Shown here: one piece after another, positions 1 through 5,805 of the stretch
Layout: each line of letters begins with the position of its first letter
Numbering within the stretch: position 1 is the stretch's first letter
Assembly: GCA_026997055.1 (NCBI GenBank)
Contig: JALWJU010000180.1
Span: 1-6,262, forward strand
From: Paracoccaceae bacterium
GTDB taxonomy: Bacteria > Pseudomonadota > Alphaproteobacteria > Rhodobacterales > Rhodobacteraceae
DNA: 6,262 nucleotides
Direction: 5' to 3'
Position numbers and translations under genes: made by a program
Notes under the pieces: generated by a model
What the model saw: only the letters and a program-made list of their open reading frames with translations
What the model was told of the DNA's origin: nothing
Database searches by the model: none

Positions 1-1276
1 TGCCCCAGTCGCGCAGGCGATACTGGACCTTGCCCTTGCCCAGCCCGCGCTCTTCGAACCAGTCGATCGCGGCCTCGATACCCTCTTCGCCGGTGGCCTC
101 GGCGAGGCCGGTGAAATGGTCGATATAGACGACCCTTTCGCTCCTGGGCGGCACCAGCGCCTCATCTGCCACCTCGACTTCTTCGCCGGGCATATAAAAG
201 GCATTGACCACCGGCAGGCCGTATTTGCGGGCGAAATCGAGGTCGCGCTGATCGTGCGCCGGGCAGCCGAACACCGCGCCGGTGCCGTAATCCATCAGCA
301 CGAAGTTCGCCACCCAGACCGGCAGATCGCGCGCGGGGTCGAGCGGATGGGCCACGCGAAGGCCGGTGTCATAGCCCAGCTTCTCGGCCTTCTCGATCGC
401 TTCCTCGCTGGTGCCGCCCTTGCGGCACTCGGCGATGAATTCGGCCAGCGCCGGGTCCTTTTCGGCAAGCTCGCGCGCCACCGGGTGATCCGGGGCGATG
501 GCGATGAAGCTCGCCCCGCGCATCGTGTCGGGCCGGGTCGAATAGCAGACGATCTCGCCCGCCCCGTCCCGGCGCTGGAAGTAAAGCTCGATGCCGCGGC
601 TCTTGCCGATCCAGTTGGCCTGCATCAGGCGCACCTTTTCGGGCCAGTTCTCGAGCCCGTCCAGCGCCGCCAGCAGGTCCTCGGCATAATCGCTGATGCG
701 GAAGAACCACTGGGTCAGTTCCCGCCGCTCCACCTCGGCCCCGGAGCGCCAGCCGCGCCCGTCGATCACCTGCTCGTTGGCGAGCACGGTCATGTCCACC
801 GGGTCCCAGTTGACCATCGCGCTCTTGCGATAGACCAGCCCCCTTTCGAGAAAGTCGAGGAACATCGCCTGCTGCTGGCCGTAATATTCCGGGTCGCAGG
901 TGGCGAATTCGCGGCTCCAGTCGTGCGACCAGCCCATCGGCGCCATCTGCTCCTTCATCTCGGCGATATTGCCATAGGTGTGGTCGGCCGGATGCACCCC
1001 GGTGGCAATGGCGGCGTTTTCGGCGGGCAGGCCGAAGGCGTCCCAGCCCATCGGGTGCAGCACGGCGAAACCCTGCGCGGCCTTGTAGCGCGCCACCACG
1101 TCGCCCAGCGTGTAATTGCGCACATGCCCGATATGCAGCCGGCCGGACGGGTAGGGAAACATCTCCAGCACATAATATTTGGGCCGGTCCGGGTCGCGCT
1201 CGGCGCGGAAGATGCCGGCCTCCTGCCAGGCGGCCTGCCATTTGGGCTCGATCTCGGCGGGGGTATAGCGTGCCAT
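1..1276 (-). CDS. leuS: Leucyl-tRNA synthetase, N-terminal half (partial, cut by left edge)
   Basis: Class I aminoacyl-tRNA synthetase that charges tRNA-Leu with leucine in the cytoplasm. About 425 residues are visible, of roughly 850 to 870 usual for the family. The N-terminus (MARYTPAEIEPKWQ) is typical. The ATP-binding HIGH motif is at residues 48-51 within GRLHIGHVRNYT. The inserted CP1 editing domain follows: a T-rich segment (STRPDT) near residue 245 and the GCPAHDQRD segment, whose aspartate is used for editing in the family. The visible part ends in RLRDWG, the conserved return to the catalytic core. The KMSKS loop and the tRNA-binding C-terminus lie beyond the left edge. The ATG at 1276 is supported by a GAAGGA ribosome binding site (minus strand, about 1283-1288) six bases upstream. 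The gene lies downstream of the DUF3576 lipoprotein gene on the same strand, with a hairpin between them. A GC-rich antisense frame across it is only a shadow. Confidence 0.98.
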   Translation of the reverse strand, partial: MARYTPAEIEPKWQAAWQEAGIFRAERDPDRPKYYVLEMFPYPSGRLHIGHVRNYTLGDVVARYKAAQGFAVLHPMGWDAFGLPAENAAIATGVHPADHTYGNIAEMKEQMAPMGWSHDWSREFATCDPEYYGQQQAMFLDFLERGLVYRKSAMVNWDPVDMTVLANEQVIDGRGWRSGAEVERRELTQWFFRISDYAEDLLAALDGLENWPEKVRLMQANWIGKSRGIELYFQRRDGAGEIVCYSTRPDTMRGASFIAIAPDHPVARELAEKDPALAEFIAECRKGGTSEEAIEKAEKLGYDTGLRVAHPLDPARDLPVWVANFVLMDYGTGAVFGCPAHDQRDLDFARKYGLPVVNAFYMPGEEVEVADEALVPPRSERVVYIDHFTGLAEATGEEGIEAAIDWFEERGLGKGKVQYRLRDWG

Positions 1277-1293
1277 GGGGGGTCCTTCGAATG

Positions 1294-1319
1294 AAAACGC
1301 CGGGCTTGTCACCCGGCGT
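1294..1319 (-). terminator. Hairpin with short T-run between DUF3576 gene and leuS
   Basis: A perfect 8-bp stem (ACGCCGGG, 1297-1304, with CCCGGCGT, 1312-1319) closes a 7-base loop. On the minus strand it is followed at once by TTTT (1297-1294, the first T being in the stem). This fits a modest Rho-independent terminator or attenuator for the DUF3576 transcript. It ends only about 18 bases before the leuS ATG, just upstream of the leuS ribosome binding site. The T-run is short, so read-through is likely. An AATAAT box (minus strand, 1329-1324) just upstream could be the -10 of a separate leuS promoter, but no good -35 element accompanies it. Confidence 0.6.
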
Positions 1320-1359
1320 CGTTATTATTCTGCCGCGCGGCGCGGGTCCAGAGCCTGGC

Positions 1360-1863
1360 CTAGAGCCTGCCGTCGGCGATCCTGAGCTGGCGGGCGCGGG
1401 TGAGGATCGCATCCTCGATCGCCCGGGTCGCCTCGGTGCTGGCCGGCCCTGCGCGGGTCAGCAGCGCCACGCGCAGGGAGCGGGCATCCAGCGCCGGGTC
1501 GCTTATATATACGGTGGCCTTGTAGGCGCGCCCGCCGCCCGGGGGCGTTCCGTAGCCGAAGACGATGATCCCGGTAAAGGGATCGGCGGCCTCGAGCGGC
1601 AGGAAATTCAGCACGTCGAGGGAGGCGTCCCAGAGATACTTGTTTACCTCGACGGTGGTATTGGGATTCTCGGTATTGCTGAAAAGATCCCAGATCTTGG
1701 TGCCCTGGGGCTCGGGGCCGGTCTGCGCCTGGCTGCCCTGGCTGCGCGCGCTCCCGCCCGACTTGCCGCCCTTGCCGAACAGGCCGCCGCCGGTGGCGCA
1801 GGCGGACAAGCTCAGCAGGGAAAGCCCCATCAGTACAGCCCAGAAATATCGTCTGATCGCCAT
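1360..1863 (-). CDS. DUF3576 domain lipoprotein
   Basis: A 167-residue predicted lipoprotein of a family common in alphaproteobacteria; its molecular function is not established. Residues 1-22 form a lipoprotein signal: basic MAIRRY, a hydrophobic stretch, then the lipobox L19-S20-A21-C22, with C22 as the expected acylated residue. A Gly/Ser/Lys-rich tether follows at about 24-55. The DUF3576 domain covers about 56-163, with the recognisable blocks VNKYLWDASLDVLNFLPL (73-90), ADPFTGIIVFGYGTP and the C-terminal EDAILTRARQLRIADG. The residue after C22 is Ala rather than the inner-membrane-retention Asp, so outer-membrane sorting is plausible (inference). The ATG at 1863 has an AAGGAG ribosome binding site (minus strand, 1881-1876) at the rather long distance of 12 bases. 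The gene is followed by leuS on the same strand, an arrangement I recall from Rhodobacteraceae. The domain call is confident; the role is unknown. Confidence 0.9.
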   Translation of the reverse strand: MAIRRYFWAVLMGLSLLSLSACATGGGLFGKGGKSGGSARSQGSQAQTGPEPQGTKIWDLFSNTENPNTTVEVNKYLWDASLDVLNFLPLEAADPFTGIIVFGYGTPPGGGRAYKATVYISDPALDARSLRVALLTRAGPASTEATRAIEDAILTRARQLRIADGRL

Positions 1864-1892
1864 GATCCGGCCCCGCTCCTTGACTCATCACC

Positions 1893-1921
1893 TAACTACC
1901 CAAGCCCCATGACGCGCACAA
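1893..1921 (-). promoter_or_regulatory. Candidate promoter for the DUF3576 gene
   Basis: On the minus strand, TTGTGC (1921-1916) and TAGTTA (1898-1893) are separated by exactly 17 bases, about 30 bases before the start codon. The -35 keeps the TTG core that matters most in alphaproteobacterial promoters. The -10 is a poor match (TA plus weak positions). The call rests on position and spacing more than on sequence quality. Confidence 0.35.
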
Positions 1922-2043
1922 GCGTTTTCCCGCCGGGGAAGCGATTTGCGGCGATTCGCGCGCTCTGCCGCGCCCCTGTCCGATGCGCCACGAGACGCCT
2001 CGTTTCGCGACTGTGGCAAAGCTGCATCATTTCGCCATGAGGT

Positions 2044-2072
2044 TTGCCCGAGCCGGCCCCGCCGCTTGCAAT
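2044..2072 (+). promoter_or_regulatory. Candidate sigma-70-type promoter of the porin gene
   Basis: TTGCCC (2044-2049) and TGCAAT (2067-2072) are spaced by 17 bases; each matches four of six consensus positions. This would start transcription near 2079 and give a leader of about 80 bases that includes the stem-loop at 2103-2127. No other pair in the region scores better by eye. The sequence does not show which regulator, if any, binds here. Confidence 0.4.
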
Positions 2073-2102
2073 GTCCGGGCCGTTGGGGGAGACAGGGGCA
2101 TA

Positions 2103-2127
2103 CTCAATTCGGATTCCCTGAATTGAG
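2103..2127 (+). promoter_or_regulatory. Stem-loop in the porin 5' leader
   Basis: CTCAATTC (2103-2110) and GAATTGAG (2120-2127) are perfect inverted repeats. Counting a G-U and a G-C pair inside, the RNA stem grows to 10 bp closed by the 5-base loop ATTCC (2113-2117). The stem is AT-rich in a GC-rich genome and lies 31 bases before the ATG, upstream of the ribosome binding site. No T-run follows, so it is not a terminator. Likely roles are stabilising the abundant porin mRNA against 5' decay, as known for the ompA leader of E. coli, or acting as a protein or small-RNA target. An operator on DNA is the alternative. Confidence 0.55.
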
Positions 2128-2144
2128 GTGCACTTTGAGATAAA

Positions 2145-2150
2145 CGAGGG
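2145..2150 (+). promoter_or_regulatory. Porin ribosome binding site
   Basis: CGAGGG lies eight bases before the ATG at 2159, followed by an unstructured A-rich spacer (AAAACGAA). The open, A-rich context fits efficient initiation of an abundant protein. Confidence 0.6.
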
Positions 2151-2158
2151 AAAACGAA

Positions 2159-3028
2159 ATGAAGAAGATCCTCCTTGCCACTTCGATCCTGGTCGGTACG
2201 GCCGGTGTGGCTGCTGCGGACGTCAGCATCTCCGGTGGCGCGCGCTTCGGTGTCATCATGAACACCGCCGGCGTCTGGTCCCTGACCAACCGCTTCACCC
2301 TGAACTTCGACGGTTCCGGCGAGACCGATGGCGGCCTGGCCTATGGTGGCCGCGTGCGCCTGCGCGCTTCGAACTTCGGCGCTGCCGCCCTGTCCGGCGC
2401 CAATGCCTGGATCGAGAGCAACGGTCTGCGCCTGTCGGTCGGTAACGTGAACGGCGCCATCGAGATGATGCCGGGCCTCTACTCCAACGGCGTCGGCCTC
2501 ACCGGCCTCGGCTGGAACGGCGTCTGGGCCAACCACAACACCTCCATGTGGGGCTGGCAGGCCTTCTCCTCCTCCGGTCCCGGCGTGCAGGGCATCGCCG
2601 TCGACTACTCCACCGGCGATCTGGGTGTGCACCTGTCCTACGACGTGACCAACACCCTGACCGCTCTGTCCGGTTCGTACTCCTTCGGCAACTGGACCGT
2701 TGCCGCCGGTATCCAGGAAGACGCCGCTGGCGCCACCATGCAGGACTTCGTCGTTCTGGGTGTGACCGGCTCGCTGGGTGACTTCGGCGTGAACGCGTCC
2801 TACGCCTCCTTCAACGCCGGCGCTGCCTACAAGTGGACCATCGGCGGCAAGTACAGCATGAACGACATCTCCGTGAACGCCTTCTACTCCGGCGAGGACG
2901 GCGGTGTTTCGTCCTACGGCATCGGCGCTGCCTACGACCTCGGCGGTGCGACCATCGCTGGCGGTGTGGCTCGCCTGAGCACCGCTGCTGGCCCGGTTGC
3001 CGATCTGGGTATCCGCATCAGCTTCTGA
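2159..3028 (+). CDS. Outer-membrane porin, Rhodobacter type
   Basis: A 289-residue precursor of a trimeric beta-barrel porin that lets small hydrophilic solutes cross the outer membrane. Residues 1-20 are a Sec signal peptide (MKKILLATS..., cleavage after AAA before DVSISGG). The mature part, about 269 residues, alternates polar and hydrophobic residues in beta strands with Gly-rich turns (YGGRVRLRASN, DLGVHLSYDV, SYGIGAAYDLGG) and ends in Phe289, the outer-membrane assembly signal (DLGIRISF). It matches the layout of the Rhodobacter porins (16-stranded in R. capsulatus and R. blasticus) but is somewhat shorter. The segment expected to form constriction loop L3 (about 97-140) has E102 as its only acidic residue and four Trp (119, 123, 131, 133). 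The mature protein has only two Lys (225, 231). Codon choice is strongly biased (TCC, ACC, AAC, TTC, CTG, GGC/GGT), as in highly expressed genes. It stands alone between its own promoter region and a strong terminator. Confidence 0.93.
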   Translation: MKKILLATSILVGTAGVAAADVSISGGARFGVIMNTAGVWSLTNRFTLNFDGSGETDGGLAYGGRVRLRASNFGAAALSGANAWIESNGLRLSVGNVNGAIEMMPGLYSNGVGLTGLGWNGVWANHNTSMWGWQAFSSSGPGVQGIAVDYSTGDLGVHLSYDVTNTLTALSGSYSFGNWTVAAGIQEDAAGATMQDFVVLGVTGSLGDFGVNASYASFNAGAAYKWTIGGKYSMNDISVNAFYSGEDGGVSSYGIGAAYDLGGATIAGGVARLSTAAGPVADLGIRISF

Positions 3029-3053
3029 TCCCGACGGATCGAGAGTTACGGAG

Positions 3054-3084
3054 AGAGCGGGCCTTGCGCCCGCTCTTTTCTTTT
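3054..3084 (+). terminator. Rho-independent terminator of the porin gene
   Basis: A 9-bp GC-rich stem (3054-3062 with 3068-3076, AGAGCGGGC / GCCCGCTCT) closes the 5-base loop CTTGC and is followed by TTTTCTTTT (3076-3084). It starts 25 bases after the porin stop codon. It is the clearest terminator in the window and should isolate the porin transcript from yggS. Confidence 0.93.
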
Positions 3085-3118
3085 GCGCATATCGGGGCAG
3101 ACAAGAGTGAGGCCGCCG

Positions 3119-3772
3119 ATGTCCCTTTCCGAGATCAAGTCCCGCATCGCCGCCGAAGAGGCCCGCGCCGGCCGCGCGCCCGGCTCCACCACGCTGATCG
3201 CCGTTTCCAAGCTGCAGCCGCTCGCGCGGGTGGAGGCGGTGCTGGAGGAGGGCCACCGGGTCTTTGGCGAAAACCGCGTGCAGGAGGCCGCCGGCAAGTG
3301 GCCCGCGCTGAGGGAGCGATTCGCAGGGGTTGAGCTGCACCTGATCGGCCCCCTTCAGACCAACAAGACCCGCCAGGCCATGGCGCTGTTTGACGCCATC
3401 CACACGCTCGACCGCCCCAGGCTCGCCCGCGCCATTGCCCGCATCGCCGACGAGACCGGCCATTGCCCGCGCCTGTTCGTGCAGGTCAATACCGGCGAGG
3501 AGCCGCAGAAGGCCGGGGTGGCGCCTGCCGAGGCCGATGCCTTCATCGGCGAAGTGCGCGCGCTGGGCCTGCCGCTCGAGGGGCTCATGTGCATCCCGCC
3601 GGTGGACGAGGAGGCGAGCCTCCACTTCGCGCTTTTGGCCAGGATCGCCGCGCGCAACGGTCTCTCGGGCCTGTCCATGGGGATGAGCGGCGATTTCGAG
3701 CGCGCCATTGCCCAGGGCGCGACTCATGTGCGCGTGGGCAGCGCCATCTTTGGCGAAAGGGTGTATGATTAG
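3119..3772 (+). CDS. yggS: YggS/PLPBP family pyridoxal-phosphate homeostasis protein
   Basis: A 217-residue cytoplasmic PLP-binding protein of the YggS/PROSC (PLPBP) family. The family folds like the alanine-racemase barrel domain, has no known enzymatic turnover, and keeps free PLP and amino/keto-acid pools in balance. The PLP lysine is K31 in LIAVSKLQP. Other family blocks follow in order: FGENRVQE (49-56), LHLIGPLQTNK (73-83), VQVNTGEEPQKAGV, GLMCIPP, SMGMSGDF (186-193) and the phosphate-binding RVGSAIFG (205-212). The length is slightly below the usual 225-235. I chose the ATG at 3119, with GTGAGG six bases upstream. An in-frame TTG at 3083 would sit inside the porin terminator's T-run and add 12 unrelated residues. 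The promoter must lie in the short stretch between the terminator and the ATG, where I cannot see a convincing one. A PEBP-like gene follows after 43 bases. Confidence 0.95.
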   Translation: MSLSEIKSRIAAEEARAGRAPGSTTLIAVSKLQPLARVEAVLEEGHRVFGENRVQEAAGKWPALRERFAGVELHLIGPLQTNKTRQAMALFDAIHTLDRPRLARAIARIADETGHCPRLFVQVNTGEEPQKAGVAPAEADAFIGEVRALGLPLEGLMCIPPVDEEASLHFALLARIAARNGLSGLSMGMSGDFERAIAQGATHVRVGSAIFGERVYD

Positions 3773-3815
3773 CCTGGGCGAATCAGAGGAGGGACGCTGA
3801 CGAAAGGAGATGAGG

Positions 3816-4208
3816 ATGCAGAAACTTGCACTTTCATTTGCTCTTCTGGCGCTCGGTTCTACTCCGGCTCTGCCTGGTGACTTCAGCTTCAGCTTTACCT
3901 GGGGGGATATCCCCCTTTGCACCAGCGGTCACCCGCGGCGGGTGCCGAGCCCGCGATTTGTCGTCTCAAACCTGCCGGAGGGAACCGATAGAATCGTTTT
4001 CCGCCTGAAGGATCTGGACGCGCCAGCTTACAACCACGGCGGCGGCAAGGTCGCCATCGACAGAGACGGGGTGATCCCCGCCGGCGCTTTCACCTACAAG
4101 AGCCCCTGCCCGCCGGGCGGCGTGCACAGATATGAATGGCGCGCCACGGCGAAGCATGGGGCGAAAGTCCTGGCCCGCGCCCGCGCCCGGCGTAACTACC
4201 CGGAATAG
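3816..4208 (+). CDS. Small secreted PEBP-like (YbhB/YbcL-type) protein
   Basis: A 130-residue predicted periplasmic protein. Residues 1 to about 18-21 form a signal peptide (MQKLALSFALLALGSTPALPG). The rest resembles a shortened phosphatidylethanolamine-binding / Raf-kinase-inhibitor-like fold: FRLKDLDAPAYNHGGG (62-77) matches the DPDAP ligand-site block, and YKSPCPPGGVHRYEW (94-108) matches the GPCPPxGxHRY block. Bacterial YbhB/YbcL proteins are usually 155-185 residues, and the segment between these blocks is much reduced here; the usual HW motif survives only as H74. C35 and C98 are the only cysteines and could form a disulfide (inference). The ATG at 3816 is preferred because AAAGGAG (3803-3809) lies six bases upstream; for the in-frame ATG at 3810 that site would be too close. 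The gene follows yggS by 43 bases and may be co-transcribed. Ligand and role are unknown. Its end overlaps the convergent L,D-transpeptidase gene by 13 bp. Confidence 0.82.
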   Translation: MQKLALSFALLALGSTPALPGDFSFSFTWGDIPLCTSGHPRRVPSPRFVVSNLPEGTDRIVFRLKDLDAPAYNHGGGKVAIDRDGVIPAGAFTYKSPCPPGGVHRYEWRATAKHGAKVLARARARRNYPE

Positions 4209-4726
4209 GTGCTGACAAAGATCCGGCTCTTTGGCGTCCAGCGGGCGAGGATCCAGGCGAGATCGGCGCGGGCAAAGGCGATGCAGCCCGCGGTGGGAAA
4301 GCGCGGCCGCCGCCACAGATGCACGAAGATCGCCGAGCCCGCGCCGGGCCTGGCCGCGGGCCGGTTCCAGTCGGAAAACAGCACGATGTCATAGAGCGAA
4401 TCGCCCCGGCGCAGGCGCTCGTGGCTGAAAGGGTGGGCATGGGCGCGGATGTGGCGATTATAGGCCGGGTCGCGCGGATCGTCGGACCAGAGGTCGCGGT
4501 GCCCGGCGGGGGCGAGCGGCGGCAGGCCCGGCGCGATTGCCGGCGCGCGCAGCCGGTCGGCCCGGTACATGCCGCCCGCCAGCCGCCAAACCCCTGCGGG
4601 ACTGGCCCCGTCGCCCTCGCGCTTCTGGCTGGTAATCCCGCCGCGCCCCAGAGCGCAGGGGATGCGCCGCCCCATGAAGCGCGCGCCCCAGCGATTCACC
4701 ACCATGTCGTGGCGTGACGGCCTCAC
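4196..4726 (-). CDS. YkuD-type L,D-transpeptidase family protein without signal peptide
   Basis: A 176-residue protein with the L,D-transpeptidase catalytic (YkuD) fold. Secreted members cross-link peptidoglycan between diaminopimelate residues or attach proteins to it. The active-site region SAIFVHLWRRPRFPTAGCIAF (131-151) carries H136 and the nucleophile C148 in the expected order. Earlier conserved stretches are KREGDGASPAG (35-45), DLWSDDP (78-84) and YNRH...HPFSHERLRR (89-107), typical of the small COG3786-like branch. No signal peptide or membrane helix is visible at the N-terminus. The GTG at 4726 overlaps the ribA TGA (GTGA), which suggests translational coupling, and the seven residues before M8 fit my memory of homologue N-termini. 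An ATG at 4705 (M8) is the alternative start. The gene ends inside the last codons of the convergent PEBP-like gene. Fold and catalytic residues are clear; the substrate and cellular compartment are not. Confidence 0.87.
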   Translation of the reverse strand: MRPSRHDMVVNRWGARFMGRRIPCALGRGGITSQKREGDGASPAGVWRLAGGMYRADRLRAPAIAPGLPPLAPAGHRDLWSDDPRDPAYNRHIRAHAHPFSHERLRRGDSLYDIVLFSDWNRPAARPGAGSAIFVHLWRRPRFPTAGCIAFARADLAWILARWTPKSRIFVSTYSG

Positions 4727-5805
4727 AGCAGATGCCCGGATTTCTTCGCCTTGGTGGCGAGATAGGCGCGGTTGTGCTCGCCGTGGCCGGCCAGGAGCGG
4801 CACCCGCTCCGCCACCTCGATACCCTGGGCCTGCATCATGGCGACCTTTTTCGGGTTGTTGGTCATCAGCCGCACGGCGCCGAAGCCCAGCGCCTTGAGA
4901 ATGTCGGCGCCGATGCGAAAATCGCGCTCGTCATCCTCGAAGCCCAGCCGGTGATTGGCCTCCACCGTGTCAAAGCCCTGATCCTGCAGCGAATAGGCGC
5001 GCATCTTGTTGGCCAGGCCGATGCCGCGCCCCTCCTGGTTGAGATAGAGCAGCACGCCCGCGCCCTCGCGCCCCATCGCCTCCAGCGCGGCATGCAGCTG
5101 CGGGCCGCAATCGCATTTGAGGCTGCCCAGCACATCGCCGGTAAAGCAGGCGCTGTGCAGGCGCGCGAGCACCGGCTTCTGGCGGTCGGGCCGGCCGATC
5201 TCCACCGCGTAATGCTCCTCGCCTCCGTCGGCGGGGCGAAACACGCTGACCCGCCCGGCCTCGCTCGCCGCCAGCGGCACCCGCGCGCCGACCACATGAG
5301 CGAGCGGGCTGCGCAGGGCCTGTTCGAACCCTTCGAGCGGCACCGGCGTGAGCCCGGCGCGCGCGGCAAGGGCTTCGCCTTCACGGGTCTCCACCACCAG
5401 CGCGGCGGGCAGAAGATGCGCCGACTTGGCCAGCGCCACCGCCGCCCGGGCGAAGCGCTCCTCGCCCCCGCGCAGGGTCTCGAACGGCCCCTTCATGGGC
5501 GTCATCAGGTCGCCGGAAGGGTCTGCCAGCGCGGCGATCCAGTCGGGCCCCGCCGCTTCAGGCACCGCGATGCGGGCGACTTCGCTGCTGTAGGGGCGGG
5601 CCTTGAGCGTCTCGGCCCGGCGCGGGGTCACCGCCAGCACCGGCGCCCCCAGCGCGCGCATCTCGGAGAGCCGCGCCGCGCCCAGCGTCTCCGCCGCCGC
5701 CACCAGCGCCGCACCCTCTTCGGAGGCAAGCACCACCGGCACCCCCATGCGCAGATCGGCACGGGCGCGGGCGATACGTTCGGATATGTCGGGGCCTAGG
5801 GTCAT
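4723..5805 (-). CDS. ribA: GTP cyclohydrolase II with RibB-like degenerate N-terminal region
   Basis: A 360-residue cytoplasmic enzyme. Its C-terminal half opens the imidazole ring of GTP with loss of formate and pyrophosphate, the first committed step of riboflavin synthesis. The catalytic domain (about 165-360) shows RLHSACFTGDVLGSLKCDCG with the zinc ligands C220, C231 and C233, then NQEGRGIGL (256-264), QDQGFDTVEANHRLGF, DERDF (292-296), TNNPKKV (315-321) and the typical ending TKAKKSGHLL. E. coli RibA is only about 196 residues. The extra N-terminal 165 residues look like a decayed dihydroxybutanone-phosphate synthase (RibB) domain: the start RARADLRMGVPVVLASEEGA parallels RibB but lacks its acidic DDEDRENEGD-type metal motif. 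The start is the ATG at 5805, with GGAAG four bases upstream. The frame stays open further upstream (to 6078), but that part is antisense to the response regulator. The L,D-transpeptidase gene follows with a 4-bp overlap. Confidence 0.95.
   Translation of the reverse strand: MTLGPDISERIARARADLRMGVPVVLASEEGAALVAAAETLGAARLSEMRALGAPVLAVTPRRAETLKARPYSSEVARIAVPEAAGPDWIAALADPSGDLMTPMKGPFETLRGGEERFARAAVALAKSAHLLPAALVVETREGEALAARAGLTPVPLEGFEQALRSPLAHVVGARVPLAASEAGRVSVFRPADGGEEHYAVEIGRPDRQKPVLARLHSACFTGDVLGSLKCDCGPQLHAALEAMGREGAGVLLYLNQEGRGIGLANKMRAYSLQDQGFDTVEANHRLGFEDDERDFRIGADILKALGFGAVRLMTNNPKKVAMMQAQGIEVAERVPLLAGHGEHNRAYLATKAKKSGHLL

Larger units (their letters stand above)
1864..2158. other. Divergent intergenic region between DUF3576 gene and porin
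   Basis: This 295-bp stretch separates two divergently transcribed genes. It holds the ribosome binding site and candidate promoter of the DUF3576 gene at its left end. At its right end are the candidate promoter, leader stem-loop and ribosome binding site of the porin. The middle (about 1925-2040) is GC-rich and shows no element I can name. A short plus-strand frame (1946-2143) runs through it but has no convincing ribosome binding site, no recognisable protein features, and overlaps the porin leader hairpin, so I do not call it a gene. Confidence 0.7.

Noticed and set aside
116..1294. A 392-codon plus-strand frame antisense to leuS
   Set aside because: The opposite strand encodes an unmistakable leucyl-tRNA synthetase; this frame is its codon-bias shadow.
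1325..1891. A 188-codon minus-strand frame overlapping the DUF3576 gene in another frame
   Set aside because: The overlapping frame encodes a clear lipobox and DUF3576 blocks with a ribosome binding site; this one has none of these.
1946..2143. A small plus-strand frame upstream of the porin
   Set aside because: It has no ribosome binding site or protein features, and it overlaps the candidate porin promoter and leader hairpin.
2027..3922. A 631-codon open frame on the minus strand across the porin, yggS and the start of the PEBP-like gene
   Set aside because: It is antisense to three well-supported genes, has low-complexity Gly/Ala/Arg/His-rich content and shows no recognisable domain. Long antisense frames are expected where coding third positions are almost always G or C.
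4714..5799. A 361-codon plus-strand frame antisense to ribA
   Set aside because: The minus strand has all GTP cyclohydrolase II motifs; the plus-strand product is Arg/His/Ala-rich without motifs.
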